Source: Massilibacteroides sp.
GTDB lineage: Bacteria; Bacteroidota; Bacteroidia; Bacteroidales; Tannerellaceae
Length of the DNA stretch: 41,685 nt
Assembly (NCBI GenBank): GCA_028708075.1
Contig: JAQVZS010000008.1
Coordinates: 52,019 to 93,703 of the forward strand
Direction of reading: 5' to 3'
The position numbers were made by a program, and so were the translations under genes. This document shows, one piece after another, positions 33,165-41,378 of this stretch. Each line of letters starts with the position of its first letter. Positions within the stretch are counted from its first letter, which is position 1. The notes under the pieces are model-generated. The model had not been told where the DNA came from. It made no database searches and saw only the letters and a list, made by a program, of their open reading frames with translations.

Positions 33165-33638
33165 ATGGAATTAACAAGAGTAGAGAAAGCAACAGGGATT
33201 GCTTTCGCGGTATTATTATTTCTCATCACATTGAGTAGTACATTATTTTTCTTAGGAAAACTAAAAGTAACTGTAATAGAGTGGATTTTATTTAACTCAT
33301 GTTCTCCCAATAGTTTCCTGTATTTACTTTTATTCATTCTTTTTCTAAGAATAAGGAATGCGTCTTGTTTGGTCATTACATTTCTTCCGATTTATTTTCT
33401 TGGTACATTGTCTATGTTCGTAATGCCTTGGAACGAAGGAACCTTAACAGCACATATAGGGCATATTATAATGACCATTAATTTGATATGGGCTATTTAT
33501 GTAATCGTCAAATATAAGGAATACAAAGCATTAGCAATAGGTTTGCTAATGAGCATTCTATTTTTTGCTCCTTATGTAGCTTATGTATTATCATATAATC
33601 AAACTCATGCAGAAGAGTTTTTAAGACTATTTCAATAA
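33165..33638 (+). CDS. Small polytopic membrane protein, unknown function
   Basis: 157 residues with about five hydrophobic segments, for example GIAFAVLLFLITLSSTLFFL, FLYLLLFILFL, LVITFLPIYFLGTLSMFV, IIMTINLIWAIYVIV and LLMSILFFAPYVAYVL. No family is recognised. It follows the DUF1062 gene by nine bases and so is likely co-transcribed. AT-rich like its neighbours. Confidence 0.7.
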   Translation: MELTRVEKATGIAFAVLLFLITLSSTLFFLGKLKVTVIEWILFNSCSPNSFLYLLLFILFLRIRNASCLVITFLPIYFLGTLSMFVMPWNEGTLTAHIGHIIMTINLIWAIYVIVKYKEYKALAIGLLMSILFFAPYVAYVLSYNQTHAEEFLRLFQ

Positions 33639-33904
33639 ATGACAGATTGTGAATTTTGCGGTTTCACAGAGTAATATCTGTATAGATCCGAAACAATGCT
33701 GCACGAAAGGCAGCATTGTTTCGGATGAATTAAGCAAGAGTGAACTGGACTTTGTCCTGTTCTACCTCTTGCCCTTCGGGGCAAAGCCTTCGTCTTTAGC
33801 GTGTTATCAAAACGCGCTGCAATTAGTCCAATAATTAGCTTTTTTCATTTGGTCCTAATTATCAGTTATTTAATAGCATAAAACTCTATTAAAAAGTAAT
33901 TATA
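33639..33904. other. Hairpin-rich non-coding stretch
   Basis: No convincing gene. It holds the long hairpin listed next, a second dyad gaactggac / gtcctgttc (about 33739-33759, one T-T mismatch), and a third ttgccc / gggcaa (about 33767-33783). The overall look, several closely spaced hairpins in an accessory patch, recalls the non-coding ends or transfer origins of Bacteroides mobile elements, but no integrase or mobilisation gene is present here. Confidence 0.45.
33686..33726 (+). terminator. Long perfect hairpin, 17-base arms
   Basis: The arm at 33686-33702 (atccgaaacaatgctgc) is the exact reverse complement of 33710-33726, with a seven-base loop acgaaag. It begins 48 bases after the membrane-protein stop codon. 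A T-run is missing, so it may be a bidirectional terminator, an RNA-processing site or a mobile-element palindrome. Confidence 0.6.
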
Positions 33905-34024
33905 ATGAAAAATACAACCCCCGAGATTATATATACTACCATTTCCATAAATAAGGAAACGGGTCGTTTAGTAGAAAAAATAGGTAAACGCTATTCGCTC
34001 TTTAAATTTATTAATGTCTTATAA
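33905..34024 (+). CDS. Possible 39-aa peptide or gene remnant
   Basis: ATG at 33905 opens 39 codons: MKNTTPEIIYTTISINKETG, then RLVEKIGKRYSLFKFINVL and TAA. Charged, amphipathic and not membrane-like. It overlaps the end of the convergent MFS gene by six bases. It may be a truncated gene at the edge of the accessory patch, or noise. Confidence 0.3.
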   Translation: MKNTTPEIIYTTISINKETGRLVEKIGKRYSLFKFINVL

Positions 34025-35467
34025 TACGATCGGTTTATATTTCGGGACCAATATTTTCATAATGATCCATCCGATCAGATATGATACGGCGCAAACCGAG
34101 AAAATAATGAAATAGCCGGATTCAATGCCAGTAAATCCCATAAACGTCATCTGTGTTTCGGCCGAATAATCGAATAAAAGGCCGGAGCTCTGGTTAATAA
34201 TGAACGAAGCTAACCCCCCGGCCATACCGCCAATTCCGGTAACCGTCGCAATCGCTGATTTCGGAAACATATCGCCGACTGTCGAGAATATATTCGCCGA
34301 CCATGCTTGGTGGGCAGCACCCGCGATACCGATGATAACAACAGGAATCCAATAAGAAATATGTCCCAATGGTTGGGCAAACAACGCCAAAAGCGGGAAG
34401 AAAGCAAAGATCAGCATAGCTTTCATACGTCCGGCATACGGATTCATTCCTTTTTTATTTACGAAATAAGACGGAAGCCAGCCACCGATAATCGAAAACA
34501 GGGTAATCATATAAAGAACGAATAAAGGCAATGCGGCATCCGTCGAACTCATTCCATAGACTGAATTTAAATAGGCCGGTGCCCAGAATAAGAAAAACCA
34601 CCATACTCCGTCTGTCATAAATTTCCCTACAGCGAAGGCCCATGTTTGTTTATATTTGAAACAGTCGACAAACGATATTTTTTTCTCCGCTGTCTCTTTC
34701 TTTTCTTCCCCTTTTTTGCTATCCTCATCCTGTTGGATGTATTCCAGTTCCGCTTTGCATACTTTGGGATTCAATTCCGGTTTCTTATAAAGAAACACCC
34801 AGAATCCTATCCAGATAAAGCCAAACGCCCCAATAATAATAAAGGACATTTCCCATCCGAATGCTTTGGCTATAAAAGGAATCGTTATCGGCGCGGCTAA
34901 AGCTCCGACTGTAGCTCCGGCATTGAATATGCTGGTTGAGAAAGCTCTGTCCTTTTTAGGGAAATATTCGGCGGTCGCCTTAATTGCTGCGGGAAAGTTG
35001 CCGGCTTCACCTAACGCAAGTACAAAACGAGCAAAAATAAAGAGGGAGACACTCACATTGATTACCAGTCCAGCATTATCGACGGTTGCGATCAATTCGC
35101 GCGCTCCGGCAAAACCCACTAACCAGGTTCCCGTAAGAATACCAGAAGTGGCGATTCCGCAAAAGGCATGGATACATGCACCAAATGACCAGATACCGAT
35201 TGCCCAGAGATAACCTTTTTTTGTATCTAACCAATCGACAAAACGCCCGGCAAATAACATGCTTACAGCATATAAAAGTGAAAAAGTGGCAGTAATCATT
35301 CCGTAATGTGTATTCGTCCAATGGAACTCCGGAGCAATAAAATCTACCCATGTGAGCGATAACACCTGACGATCTAAATAATTAATCGTGGTTGCGAAAA
35401 AGAGCATAGCACAAATTACCCACCTGTAATTTGTCATTTTGTCAGTAGTTTTATTCATGTTTTTCAA
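34019..35467 (-). CDS. MFS hexuronate symporter, ExuT-like (anion:cation symporter family)
   Basis: 482 residues, 12 predicted helices. The first helix FFATTINYLDRQVLSL and the loop YGMITATFSLLYAVSMLFAGRFVDWLDTKKGY are diagnostic of the ACS family, and ARFVLALGEAGNFPAAIKATAEYFPKKDRAFSTSIFNAG is the conserved helix 4-5 region. ExuT members import galacturonate and glucuronate with protons. A hydrophilic central loop (DEDSKKGEEKKETAEKK) is normal. It stands alone, with a -7 box TACATTTG on its strand at 35532-35539. It could feed uronic acids from any pectin or glycosaminoglycan locus in the genome. Confidence 0.9.
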   Translation of the reverse strand: MKNMNKTTDKMTNYRWVICAMLFFATTINYLDRQVLSLTWVDFIAPEFHWTNTHYGMITATFSLLYAVSMLFAGRFVDWLDTKKGYLWAIGIWSFGACIHAFCGIATSGILTGTWLVGFAGARELIATVDNAGLVINVSVSLFIFARFVLALGEAGNFPAAIKATAEYFPKKDRAFSTSIFNAGATVGALAAPITIPFIAKAFGWEMSFIIIGAFGFIWIGFWVFLYKKPELNPKVCKAELEYIQQDEDSKKGEEKKETAEKKISFVDCFKYKQTWAFAVGKFMTDGVWWFFLFWAPAYLNSVYGMSSTDAALPLFVLYMITLFSIIGGWLPSYFVNKKGMNPYAGRMKAMLIFAFFPLLALFAQPLGHISYWIPVVIIGIAGAAHQAWSANIFSTVGDMFPKSAIATVTGIGGMAGGLASFIINQSSGLLFDYSAETQMTFMGFTGIESGYFIIFSVCAVSYLIGWIIMKILVPKYKPIVL

Positions 35468-35531
35468 GTTCTTATGATTTTTGTTTTTTTATAAACGGAT
35501 TGTTTCGTAAGAAATAATTTTAAGGTTGGAA

Positions 35532-35539
35532 CAAATGTA
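35532..35539 (-). promoter_or_regulatory. -7 box of the hexuronate symporter gene
   Basis: CAAATGTA reads TACATTTG on the minus strand, an exact TAnnTTTG match 65 bases before the start codon. The remainder of the 130-base gap to nadD is AT-rich and unremarkable. Confidence 0.5.
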
Positions 35540-35597
35540 GGGAAATTTGATTTTAAAAAAAGAATAGAATGCTATAAAACATTCAAATTAATAGAAT

Positions 35598-36179
35598 TTA
35601 AAGTGAACACTGTTTACAAATTTCTCTTAAATAAGGGCGAATCGTCTCCGGCAGAAAGAACCGGATATCTTTTCCTTCTTTCAGGCTCTTGCGGATAAAA
35701 GAAGAGGAAATTTCCATTAAGGGGGCGTTTACTTTACGAACAAGTGAAAACGTCTCAGGAATATTTACGGGAAAATTAAGTCGAGGATAAATAAGAATCC
35801 GGTATGAGTTTAGAAGTTTTTCCGCATCTTTCCATAGAGGCATCTTGTCCCAATTGTCAGCTCCAATAATCAAATAAAAACAATTTTCGGGATGTTTCTG
35901 TGTCAAAGCATCCAACGTGTTAATTGTATACGAAGGTTGGGGGAGGGAAAATTCAATGTCGTCGACTTTGAACTTCGGATACGACGCAATAGATTCCTTT
36001 ACTAATAATAGACGAAACTGATCGTCCATTAATCCTGATTTTTCTTTTAACGGATTGTGCGGGGATACAAGAAACCAAACTTCATCCAGCCCTCCATATT
36101 CACACATCCAGTTCGCTAAGGCCAAATGACCGATATGAATTGGATTGAATGATCCGGGGAAAATGCCTGTTTTAATCAT
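35598..36179 (-). CDS. nadD: Nicotinate-nucleotide adenylyltransferase
   Basis: Adenylates nicotinate mononucleotide in NAD synthesis. The nucleotidyltransferase signature is [15 protein letters not shown] with H15-x-x-H18, and [10 protein letters not shown] is the family form of ISSTx[16 protein letters not shown] is also typical. 193 residues is normal. Its start overlaps the stop of gmk by four bases, so the genes are coupled. Confidence 0.96.
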   Translation of the reverse strand: MIKTGIFPGSFNPIHIGHLALANWMCEYGGLDEVWFLVSPHNPLKEKSGLMDDQFRLLLVKESIASYPKFKVDDIEFSLPQPSYTINTLDALTQKHPENCFYLIIGADNWDKMPLWKDAEKLLNSYRILIYPRLNFPVNIPETFSLVRKVNAPLMEISSSFIRKSLKEGKDIRFFLPETIRPYLREICKQCSL

Positions 36180-36754
36180 TGAGTAAGAAATGTTTGAATG
36201 ACACGAAGGGTTTCTTCTTGCGCGTCTTCAAGTTTGTCGTTAACAATCACAACATCGAATTGTGTTGCAAATGAAAGCTCGAATTCGGCTTTTTCCAAGC
36301 GGTCTTCTATAATTTCAGGTTTGTCCGTCGCCCGATTGATCAATCGCTCGCGAAGTACTTCTATACTGGGCGGCTGAATGAATATCGACAACGCCTGTTC
36401 ACCATAAAACTTTTTGATATTACAGCCTCCAACCACATCGACATCGAAAATCACGTTATCACCGTCTGTCAAAATCCGGTTGACTTCACTTTTTAATGTG
36501 CCGTAAAACTTGTCGGGATAGACTTCTTCGTATTCCAGAAAATCTCCGGTAGCGATCCGCGCTTTGAATTCCTCCGGCGAAAGGAAATAATAATCCACTC
36601 CGTCTTTTTCTTTTCCACGCGGCGGCCGGCTGGTCGCCGAAATAGAAAAACGAAGCCGGAGGTTTTGTTTTAATAAATAGTGGATGATTGTTGACTTCCC
36701 TGATCCCGACGGTGCAGAAAAGATGATTAATTTACCCGCCATCTTATAAGACAT
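36176..36754 (-). CDS. gmk: Guanylate kinase
   Basis: Phosphorylates GMP to GDP. P-loop SAPSGSGKS (13-21), [19 protein letters not shown] (GMP-binding region), [22 protein letters not shown], and [10 protein letters not shown]. 192 residues is normal. The start used overlaps yicC by 11 bases; Met5 (at 36742) is an equally good start and gives the conserved N-terminus. Middle gene of yicC-gmk-nadD. Confidence 0.97.
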   Translation of the reverse strand: MSYKMAGKLIIFSAPSGSGKSTIIHYLLKQNLRLRFSISATSRPPRGKEKDGVDYYFLSPEEFKARIATGDFLEYEEVYPDKFYGTLKSEVNRILTDGDNVIFDVDVVGGCNIKKFYGEQALSIFIQPPSIEVLRERLINRATDKPEIIEDRLEKAEFELSFATQFDVVIVNDKLEDAQEETLRVIQTFLTQ

Positions 36755-37616
36755 TTAGAATTTGTTCCTTAATCTGTTCCAGTTCGTCTTTCATCCGGAC
36801 AACAATCTGTTGCATTTCCACTTGATTGCTTTTCGATCCAAGCGTGTTGACTTCGCGTCCTATTTCCTGGACGATGAATCCCAGTTTTTTCCCCGTACTA
36901 CTCTCATTTTTCATCGTTGAGATAAAATATTTCAAATGATTGTCAAGCCGATTTTTTTCTTCGTTAATATCCAGTTTCTCAATATAATAAATCATTTCCT
37001 GTTCAAAACGGTTTTTATCATAATCCATGCCGGCCACTTTTTCCAGATTGTCCATGATTCTCGTTTTTATCTTTTCGATCCGTTCTCCTTCATATTTTTC
37101 TATTTCCATAAGCAAGGCCGCAATATTGCTTATTTTGTTTTCAAACAATTTCCCTAACATTTTGCCTTCTTGAATACGGAATTCGATTAGTTGTTCGATC
37201 GCCCTCGATATCGCTTCCGAAATGATATGCCATTCTTCTTCATTCACTTCTGCTGCTTCTGTACGTATGGCGTCAGGAAGTCGCAACAAAATTTGAAACC
37301 AATCCGACGGTACCGCTATATTTAAATTTGCAGAAATATCTTTGATCTGTTGATAATAAGATTCAATGGCACCACTGTTTATCTGTGTCGGCGTATCTTT
37401 CCCCAGATATTCCACAAAAATGGAAAATTCGATTTTCCCGCGTTCCAGTGTTTGTAACAACTGTGTCCGTATCTCCATTTCCTTCTCCCGGTAAACCGAC
37501 GGGATACGGGTCGACAAATCCAATTGTTTACTGTTAAGCGCTTTTATTTCCACGGTTACTTTTTTAGAAGGCAATTCGGCTGTAACCTTACCGAAACCAG
37601 TCATTGATTTAATCAT
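36744..37616 (-). CDS. yicC: YicC/YloC-family endoribonuclease
   Basis: 290 residues with the family N-terminus MIKSMTGFGKVTAE, the repeat KALNSKQLDLSTRIP, GKIEFSI, and the C-terminal DUF1732 part RLDNHLKYF and GKKLGFIVQEIGREVNTLGSKS. YicC proteins are Mn-dependent endoribonucleases shown to act in RNA turnover. First gene of the operon with gmk and nadD, an arrangement common in Bacteroidales. A minus-strand -7 box TAACTTTG lies at 37633-37640. Confidence 0.94.
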   Translation of the reverse strand: MIKSMTGFGKVTAELPSKKVTVEIKALNSKQLDLSTRIPSVYREKEMEIRTQLLQTLERGKIEFSIFVEYLGKDTPTQINSGAIESYYQQIKDISANLNIAVPSDWFQILLRLPDAIRTEAAEVNEEEWHIISEAISRAIEQLIEFRIQEGKMLGKLFENKISNIAALLMEIEKYEGERIEKIKTRIMDNLEKVAGMDYDKNRFEQEMIYYIEKLDINEEKNRLDNHLKYFISTMKNESSTGKKLGFIVQEIGREVNTLGSKSNQVEMQQIVVRMKDELEQIKEQILNVL

Positions 37617-37632
37617 ATTGCATACTTTTCTG

Positions 37633-37640
37633 CAAAGTTA
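37633..37640 (-). promoter_or_regulatory. -7 box of the yicC-gmk-nadD operon
   Basis: CAAAGTTA reads TAACTTTG on the minus strand, exact TAnnTTTG, 17 bases before the yicC start, implying a very short leader. No clear -33 element. Confidence 0.55.
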
Positions 37641-37732
37641 CTTTTTATTTTCTACTGAAGAAACACTTTTTTGCCGGTCGATATACGCTATTGCTTTTTT
37701 TATCGTTATTATTTAATGTAACTAAAAAAGAT

Positions 37733-40147
37733 ATGATGACACGTGCTGTAGCTGCACTGCTTTTTATATTGACTTCATTCATGGTTTTCGGTCAGGGTCG
37801 GATTAAAATAACCGGGAATGTTCGTGACGCCGATGGTAATCCGCTGGAGTTGGTTGTTGTTCAGGTTAAGAATACGTTAATCGGAGCGATGACCAATGAA
37901 AAAGGCGCTTATTCGTTATCTGTGGCTCCAGGCGATTCGCTAATCCTGATTTTTTCCTGTCTGGGGTATAATAAAGCGGAGCGTATAATTCCGAAAGCAA
38001 CTCAGAACATGCGCTTGAATGTACAAATGAATTATACGGCACTTCAATTGGGTGAAGTCTCGGTTACGGCTATTCGTAAACAAACCAATACATTGGAATC
38101 CGTCGATGCCGAAAAGATTCGTTTGCTTCCGGATCCCGCAGGAGGTAGTATTGAAAGTTTAATCGTCACGTTTGCCGGAGTGACGTCAAGTAACGAATTG
38201 AGTTCGCAATATTCGGTGCGCGGAGGAAGTTATGACGAAAACATCGTTTATGTGAATGGCCTTGAGGTTTTCCGTCCGTTACTAATTCGATCCGGACAGC
38301 AGGAAGGACTGAGTTTTACAAATCCGGATATGACAGAATCAGTCAATTTTTCTGCCGGAGGTTTTGAAGCCCGTTATGGCGATAAAATGAGTTCCGTGCT
38401 CGATATCGGCTATAAAAAACCGGAAAAATTGGAAGGTTCGGCGTCTGTTAGTTTGTTGGGCGCTAATGCCTATGTAGGAAGCGCTTCCGGAAAATTCACC
38501 CAAATAACCGGACTGCGTTATAAGACTGGGCGTTCCTTGCTTTCATCGATGGATACGGATGCTGAATACGATCCTGAGTTTGTGGATTTTCAGACTTATA
38601 TGACGTATGCTTTCACGCCGAAATGGGAAATGAATTTCTTAGGTAATATGGCGTTGAACAAGTATAAATTTATCCCGCACAGTAGGACGACTTCCTTTGG
38701 AACAACCGAAAATATCAAACAGTTGGATGTTATATTCGACGGCGGACATGAACAGGATCGTTTCGAAACGTATTTTGGAGCATTTACCCTGAAAAACAAA
38801 CCGAATGAACAGGTAGAACTGGGGATACAGGCCTCTGCTTTTACCAGCAAAGAAGAAGAAGGATATGACATTGGCGGAGAGTATTTATTGCGGGGAGATG
38901 AAGACAATACAGATGAAAGCGATATTGACCGCGAATTGTTACTGGGGCGTTATCACGAACATGCGAGAAACAGACTTCGTTCTACTATTTTCAATGTCGG
39001 ACATTACGGATCTGCGCGTATAAAAAATCATACACTTCAATGGGGAGGGCAGGTGCAGATGGAAAAAATAAAAGATCGAATCAACGAATGGGAAAAACGA
39101 GATTCAGCCGGTTATTCGATGCCTCACACGGGAACGGATGTTCGCTTGAACGCCAATTTGTTTTCTAATAATGAATTGGGAAGCACACGTTTCTCCGCTT
39201 ACTTGCAGGATATTTTCAAATTTCGCGTGGAGCAGGGCTTGTTTTCTTTGACTGCCGGTGTAAGAACCAGTTATTGGTCGTACAACCAGGAGATCCTTTT
39301 AAGTCCGCGTGTCTCGCTCGGATTTATCCCTGCCTTGAATCAGGATCTGACGTTTCGTTTTGCTACCGGTCTGTATTACCAGTCGCCTTTTTATAAGGAG
39401 CTTCGCGTAGTTTCGGAAGATGAAACAGGAAATAGCATTATAGCATTAAACAAAGAGTTGAAATCCCAGCGTTCCCTTCATTTTATATTGGGAAGTGATT
39501 ATACCTTCCGGGTTTTGGACAGGAATTTCAAATTCAGTGCGGATGCCTATTATAAAAAATTGGACGATTTAAATCCGTACACGATTGATAATGTCAAAAT
39601 TCGTTATTACGGCGAAAATTGCGCTACAGGATATTCGATGGGATTGGATATGAAGCTGTTCGGTGAGTTTGTGCCCGGAACCGATTCCTGGATCAGCCTG
39701 TCGTTGATGAAGGCAGAACAGACGATACGGAAAACGGTTGAAGTACCTATGCCCAATGATCATAGGTATAATCTTTCTTTATTCTTCCAGGACTATTTCC
39801 CCGGATACAAGCGGGCAAAATTGAATTTAAAAGGTGTTTTATCGGGCGGAACTCCATTTACAGCTCCACGTCAGGGGTACGAAGAAGCCTATTATAAGAT
39901 GCCGGCTTATAAACGTGTCGATATTGGCTTTTCTTATCAGTTGGCGGGTGGGATAGATGCTATTATGGATAGAGGGATGTTACGCCATTTTAAGAATATA
40001 TGGTTGGGTGTCGATATCTTTAATCTTTTCGACATGAAAAACGTCAGTTCCTATTTTTGGATAACCGATGTGGATGGTGTTCAGCATGCCATTCCAAACT
40101 ATCTGACCGGCCGTCAATTGAATTTCCGTATTATCGCAGATTTTTAA
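37733..40147 (+). CDS. Stand-alone TonB-dependent receptor with carboxypeptidase-like N-domain
   Basis: The ATG at 37733 (or 37736) opens a normal signal peptide ending at MVFGQG; the longer frame from a TTG at 37691 is rejected. Residues about 22-105 form the carboxypeptidase-D regulatory-like domain (ITGNVRDADGNPL, NEKGAYSLSV), then a plug (SIESLIVTFAGVTSSNELSSQYSVRGGSYDENIVYVNG) and a 22-strand barrel ending in QLNFRIIADF. No SusD partner is adjacent, so it is probably not a classical glycan importer; a peptide, metal chelate or cofactor is possible. Divergent from yicC, convergent with the hydrolase gene. Confidence 0.9.
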   Translation: MMTRAVAALLFILTSFMVFGQGRIKITGNVRDADGNPLELVVVQVKNTLIGAMTNEKGAYSLSVAPGDSLILIFSCLGYNKAERIIPKATQNMRLNVQMNYTALQLGEVSVTAIRKQTNTLESVDAEKIRLLPDPAGGSIESLIVTFAGVTSSNELSSQYSVRGGSYDENIVYVNGLEVFRPLLIRSGQQEGLSFTNPDMTESVNFSAGGFEARYGDKMSSVLDIGYKKPEKLEGSASVSLLGANAYVGSASGKFTQITGLRYKTGRSLLSSMDTDAEYDPEFVDFQTYMTYAFTPKWEMNFLGNMALNKYKFIPHSRTTSFGTTENIKQLDVIFDGGHEQDRFETYFGAFTLKNKPNEQVELGIQASAFTSKEEEGYDIGGEYLLRGDEDNTDESDIDRELLLGRYHEHARNRLRSTIFNVGHYGSARIKNHTLQWGGQVQMEKIKDRINEWEKRDSAGYSMPHTGTDVRLNANLFSNNELGSTRFSAYLQDIFKFRVEQGLFSLTAGVRTSYWSYNQEILLSPRVSLGFIPALNQDLTFRFATGLYYQSPFYKELRVVSEDETGNSIIALNKELKSQRSLHFILGSDYTFRVLDRNFKFSADAYYKKLDDLNPYTIDNVKIRYYGENCATGYSMGLDMKLFGEFVPGTDSWISLSLMKAEQTIRKTVEVPMPNDHRYNLSLFFQDYFPGYKRAKLNLKGVLSGGTPFTAPRQGYEEAYYKMPAYKRVDIGFSYQLAGGIDAIMDRGMLRHFKNIWLGVDIFNLFDMKNVSSYFWITDVDGVQHAIPNYLTGRQLNFRIIADF

Positions 40148-40165
40148 CGGACAATTAACGGACAA
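40144..40165. repeat. 11-base tandem duplication between two convergent genes
   Basis: ttaacggacaa occurs twice in direct succession (40144-40154, 40155-40165). The first copy holds the stop of the TonB receptor and the second the stop of the hydrolase on the other strand. Confidence 0.8.
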
Positions 40166-41159
40166 CCAACCAATTTCGGATTTTTTTATACACGGTTTCG
40201 CGATACGGACGGGCGGAAAGAATCAGGTCGTGTATTCCGTTCGGAATGGTATCACGGCGTACCTTGCTCCCTAATTTAGGCGCTATCCTTTGAATATCGT
40301 TCACATCCAAAACAATATCCGAAGTTTTATATTGATCGTGCCATTCCTTCTTTTCTGAGAATGATTTATCCGATGAAAGCACCCATACCGGACAGGATAA
40401 CGAAAGACCTTTCTGAAGTTTTGTATGTCCCTGATGAATCGCGCGCAGCCATCCGGCTGTTTTGGGGTAGCCTTCCGGTCGTTTCCAATTCGTATTAAAT
40501 ATCCATTCACCCTTTTTATCTACCAAAAGGCTTTCCGAATAGAAAGAAAATCCTTCCTTTTCAATAATCCAATTTGGAAAGAAACGTCCGAAAAAAGCGA
40601 TGACGGGAATAGCGATATTTTCCTTAAACCAACTCATATTCATATCAAAAAAAGGGCTGTTTAGCATAAGGCCCTTTACCTCCTTCCTTTCTTTGTGCGA
40701 ATCCAGATAAAGCGGCGTAATCAGTCCACCTGTGGAATGTGCCAGTAGGAAAACAGACGTATGCCCTTCCTGACGAATTACGTTCAATGCCGTATCGATG
40801 TCGGCAAAATACTCATTGATATTTTTGCAAAAACAAGCTCTTTGATGCGGACGTATGGAACGACCGTATTTTCGTAAATCCAACGCGTAAAAATCGAATC
40901 CATAGTGTTGTATGCTGTCGCCTAATTCGTATTGAAAAAAATAATCGTTGTAACCATGGATATACAATACGGCTTGCTTCGTGCCGGACAACGGTTTGCG
41001 GATTAATGTGCATACGACGTCTCCGTCATAATCAGGAGTCATTTGGATGGTTTGTTGTTCATATCCTTTTAAAATATCCGGAACATATTGCGCATGCAGG
41101 GACACAAAGAAAAGGGAACAACACGAAAAGACGATAATTCTTTTTAATACCTGGATCAT
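40155..41159 (-). CDS. Exported alpha/beta hydrolase (S33/lysophospholipase-like)
   Basis: Signal peptide (IVFSCCSLFFVSLHAQ). The fold motifs are QAVLYIHGYNDYFFQ (oxyanion HG), FYALDLRKYGRS, the nucleophile elbow LLAHSTGG (Ser in H-S-T-G-G), and a C-terminal NGIHDLILSA carrying the catalytic His. The acid is probably the Asp in VLSSDKS. The family includes monoacylglycerol lipases and aminopeptidases; substrate unknown. 334 residues. It is convergent with the TonB receptor, with seven bases between stops. Confidence 0.87.
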   Translation of the reverse strand: MIQVLKRIIVFSCCSLFFVSLHAQYVPDILKGYEQQTIQMTPDYDGDVVCTLIRKPLSGTKQAVLYIHGYNDYFFQYELGDSIQHYGFDFYALDLRKYGRSIRPHQRACFCKNINEYFADIDTALNVIRQEGHTSVFLLAHSTGGLITPLYLDSHKERKEVKGLMLNSPFFDMNMSWFKENIAIPVIAFFGRFFPNWIIEKEGFSFYSESLLVDKKGEWIFNTNWKRPEGYPKTAGWLRAIHQGHTKLQKGLSLSCPVWVLSSDKSFSEKKEWHDQYKTSDIVLDVNDIQRIAPKLGSKVRRDTIPNGIHDLILSARPYRETVYKKIRNWLVVR

Positions 41160-41378
41160 AATTTTGCAGACGAGTTTATTTAACGTTTAACTTTTTAGCT
41201 TTCACAATATTGAATCGGTATTTTCTCATCAGTAAAAAATACGGATCAAGGGTGAAGGTTTGGCAAAGTTAAAATAAAATGGATATGAAAAAGAATCTTG
41301 TTTTTGAAAAACGGATATTCGTATGTAGTGTTTCGATAAAAAAACTATTTTTGTATGTTCTAAAACAAAATGTTGCAG
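41160..41378. other. Divergent intergenic region
   Basis: 219 bases between the hydrolase and the His-rich gene. A minus-strand TAACTTTG (CAAAGTTA, 41264-41271) may be the hydrolase promoter. A 62-codon frame from 41279 runs across into the next gene in another phase and looks spurious. Confidence 0.4.

Noticed and set aside
33649-33834. 61-aa plus-strand frame across the long hairpin
   Set aside because: It reads through the palindrome and dyads; coding is less likely than structured non-coding DNA.
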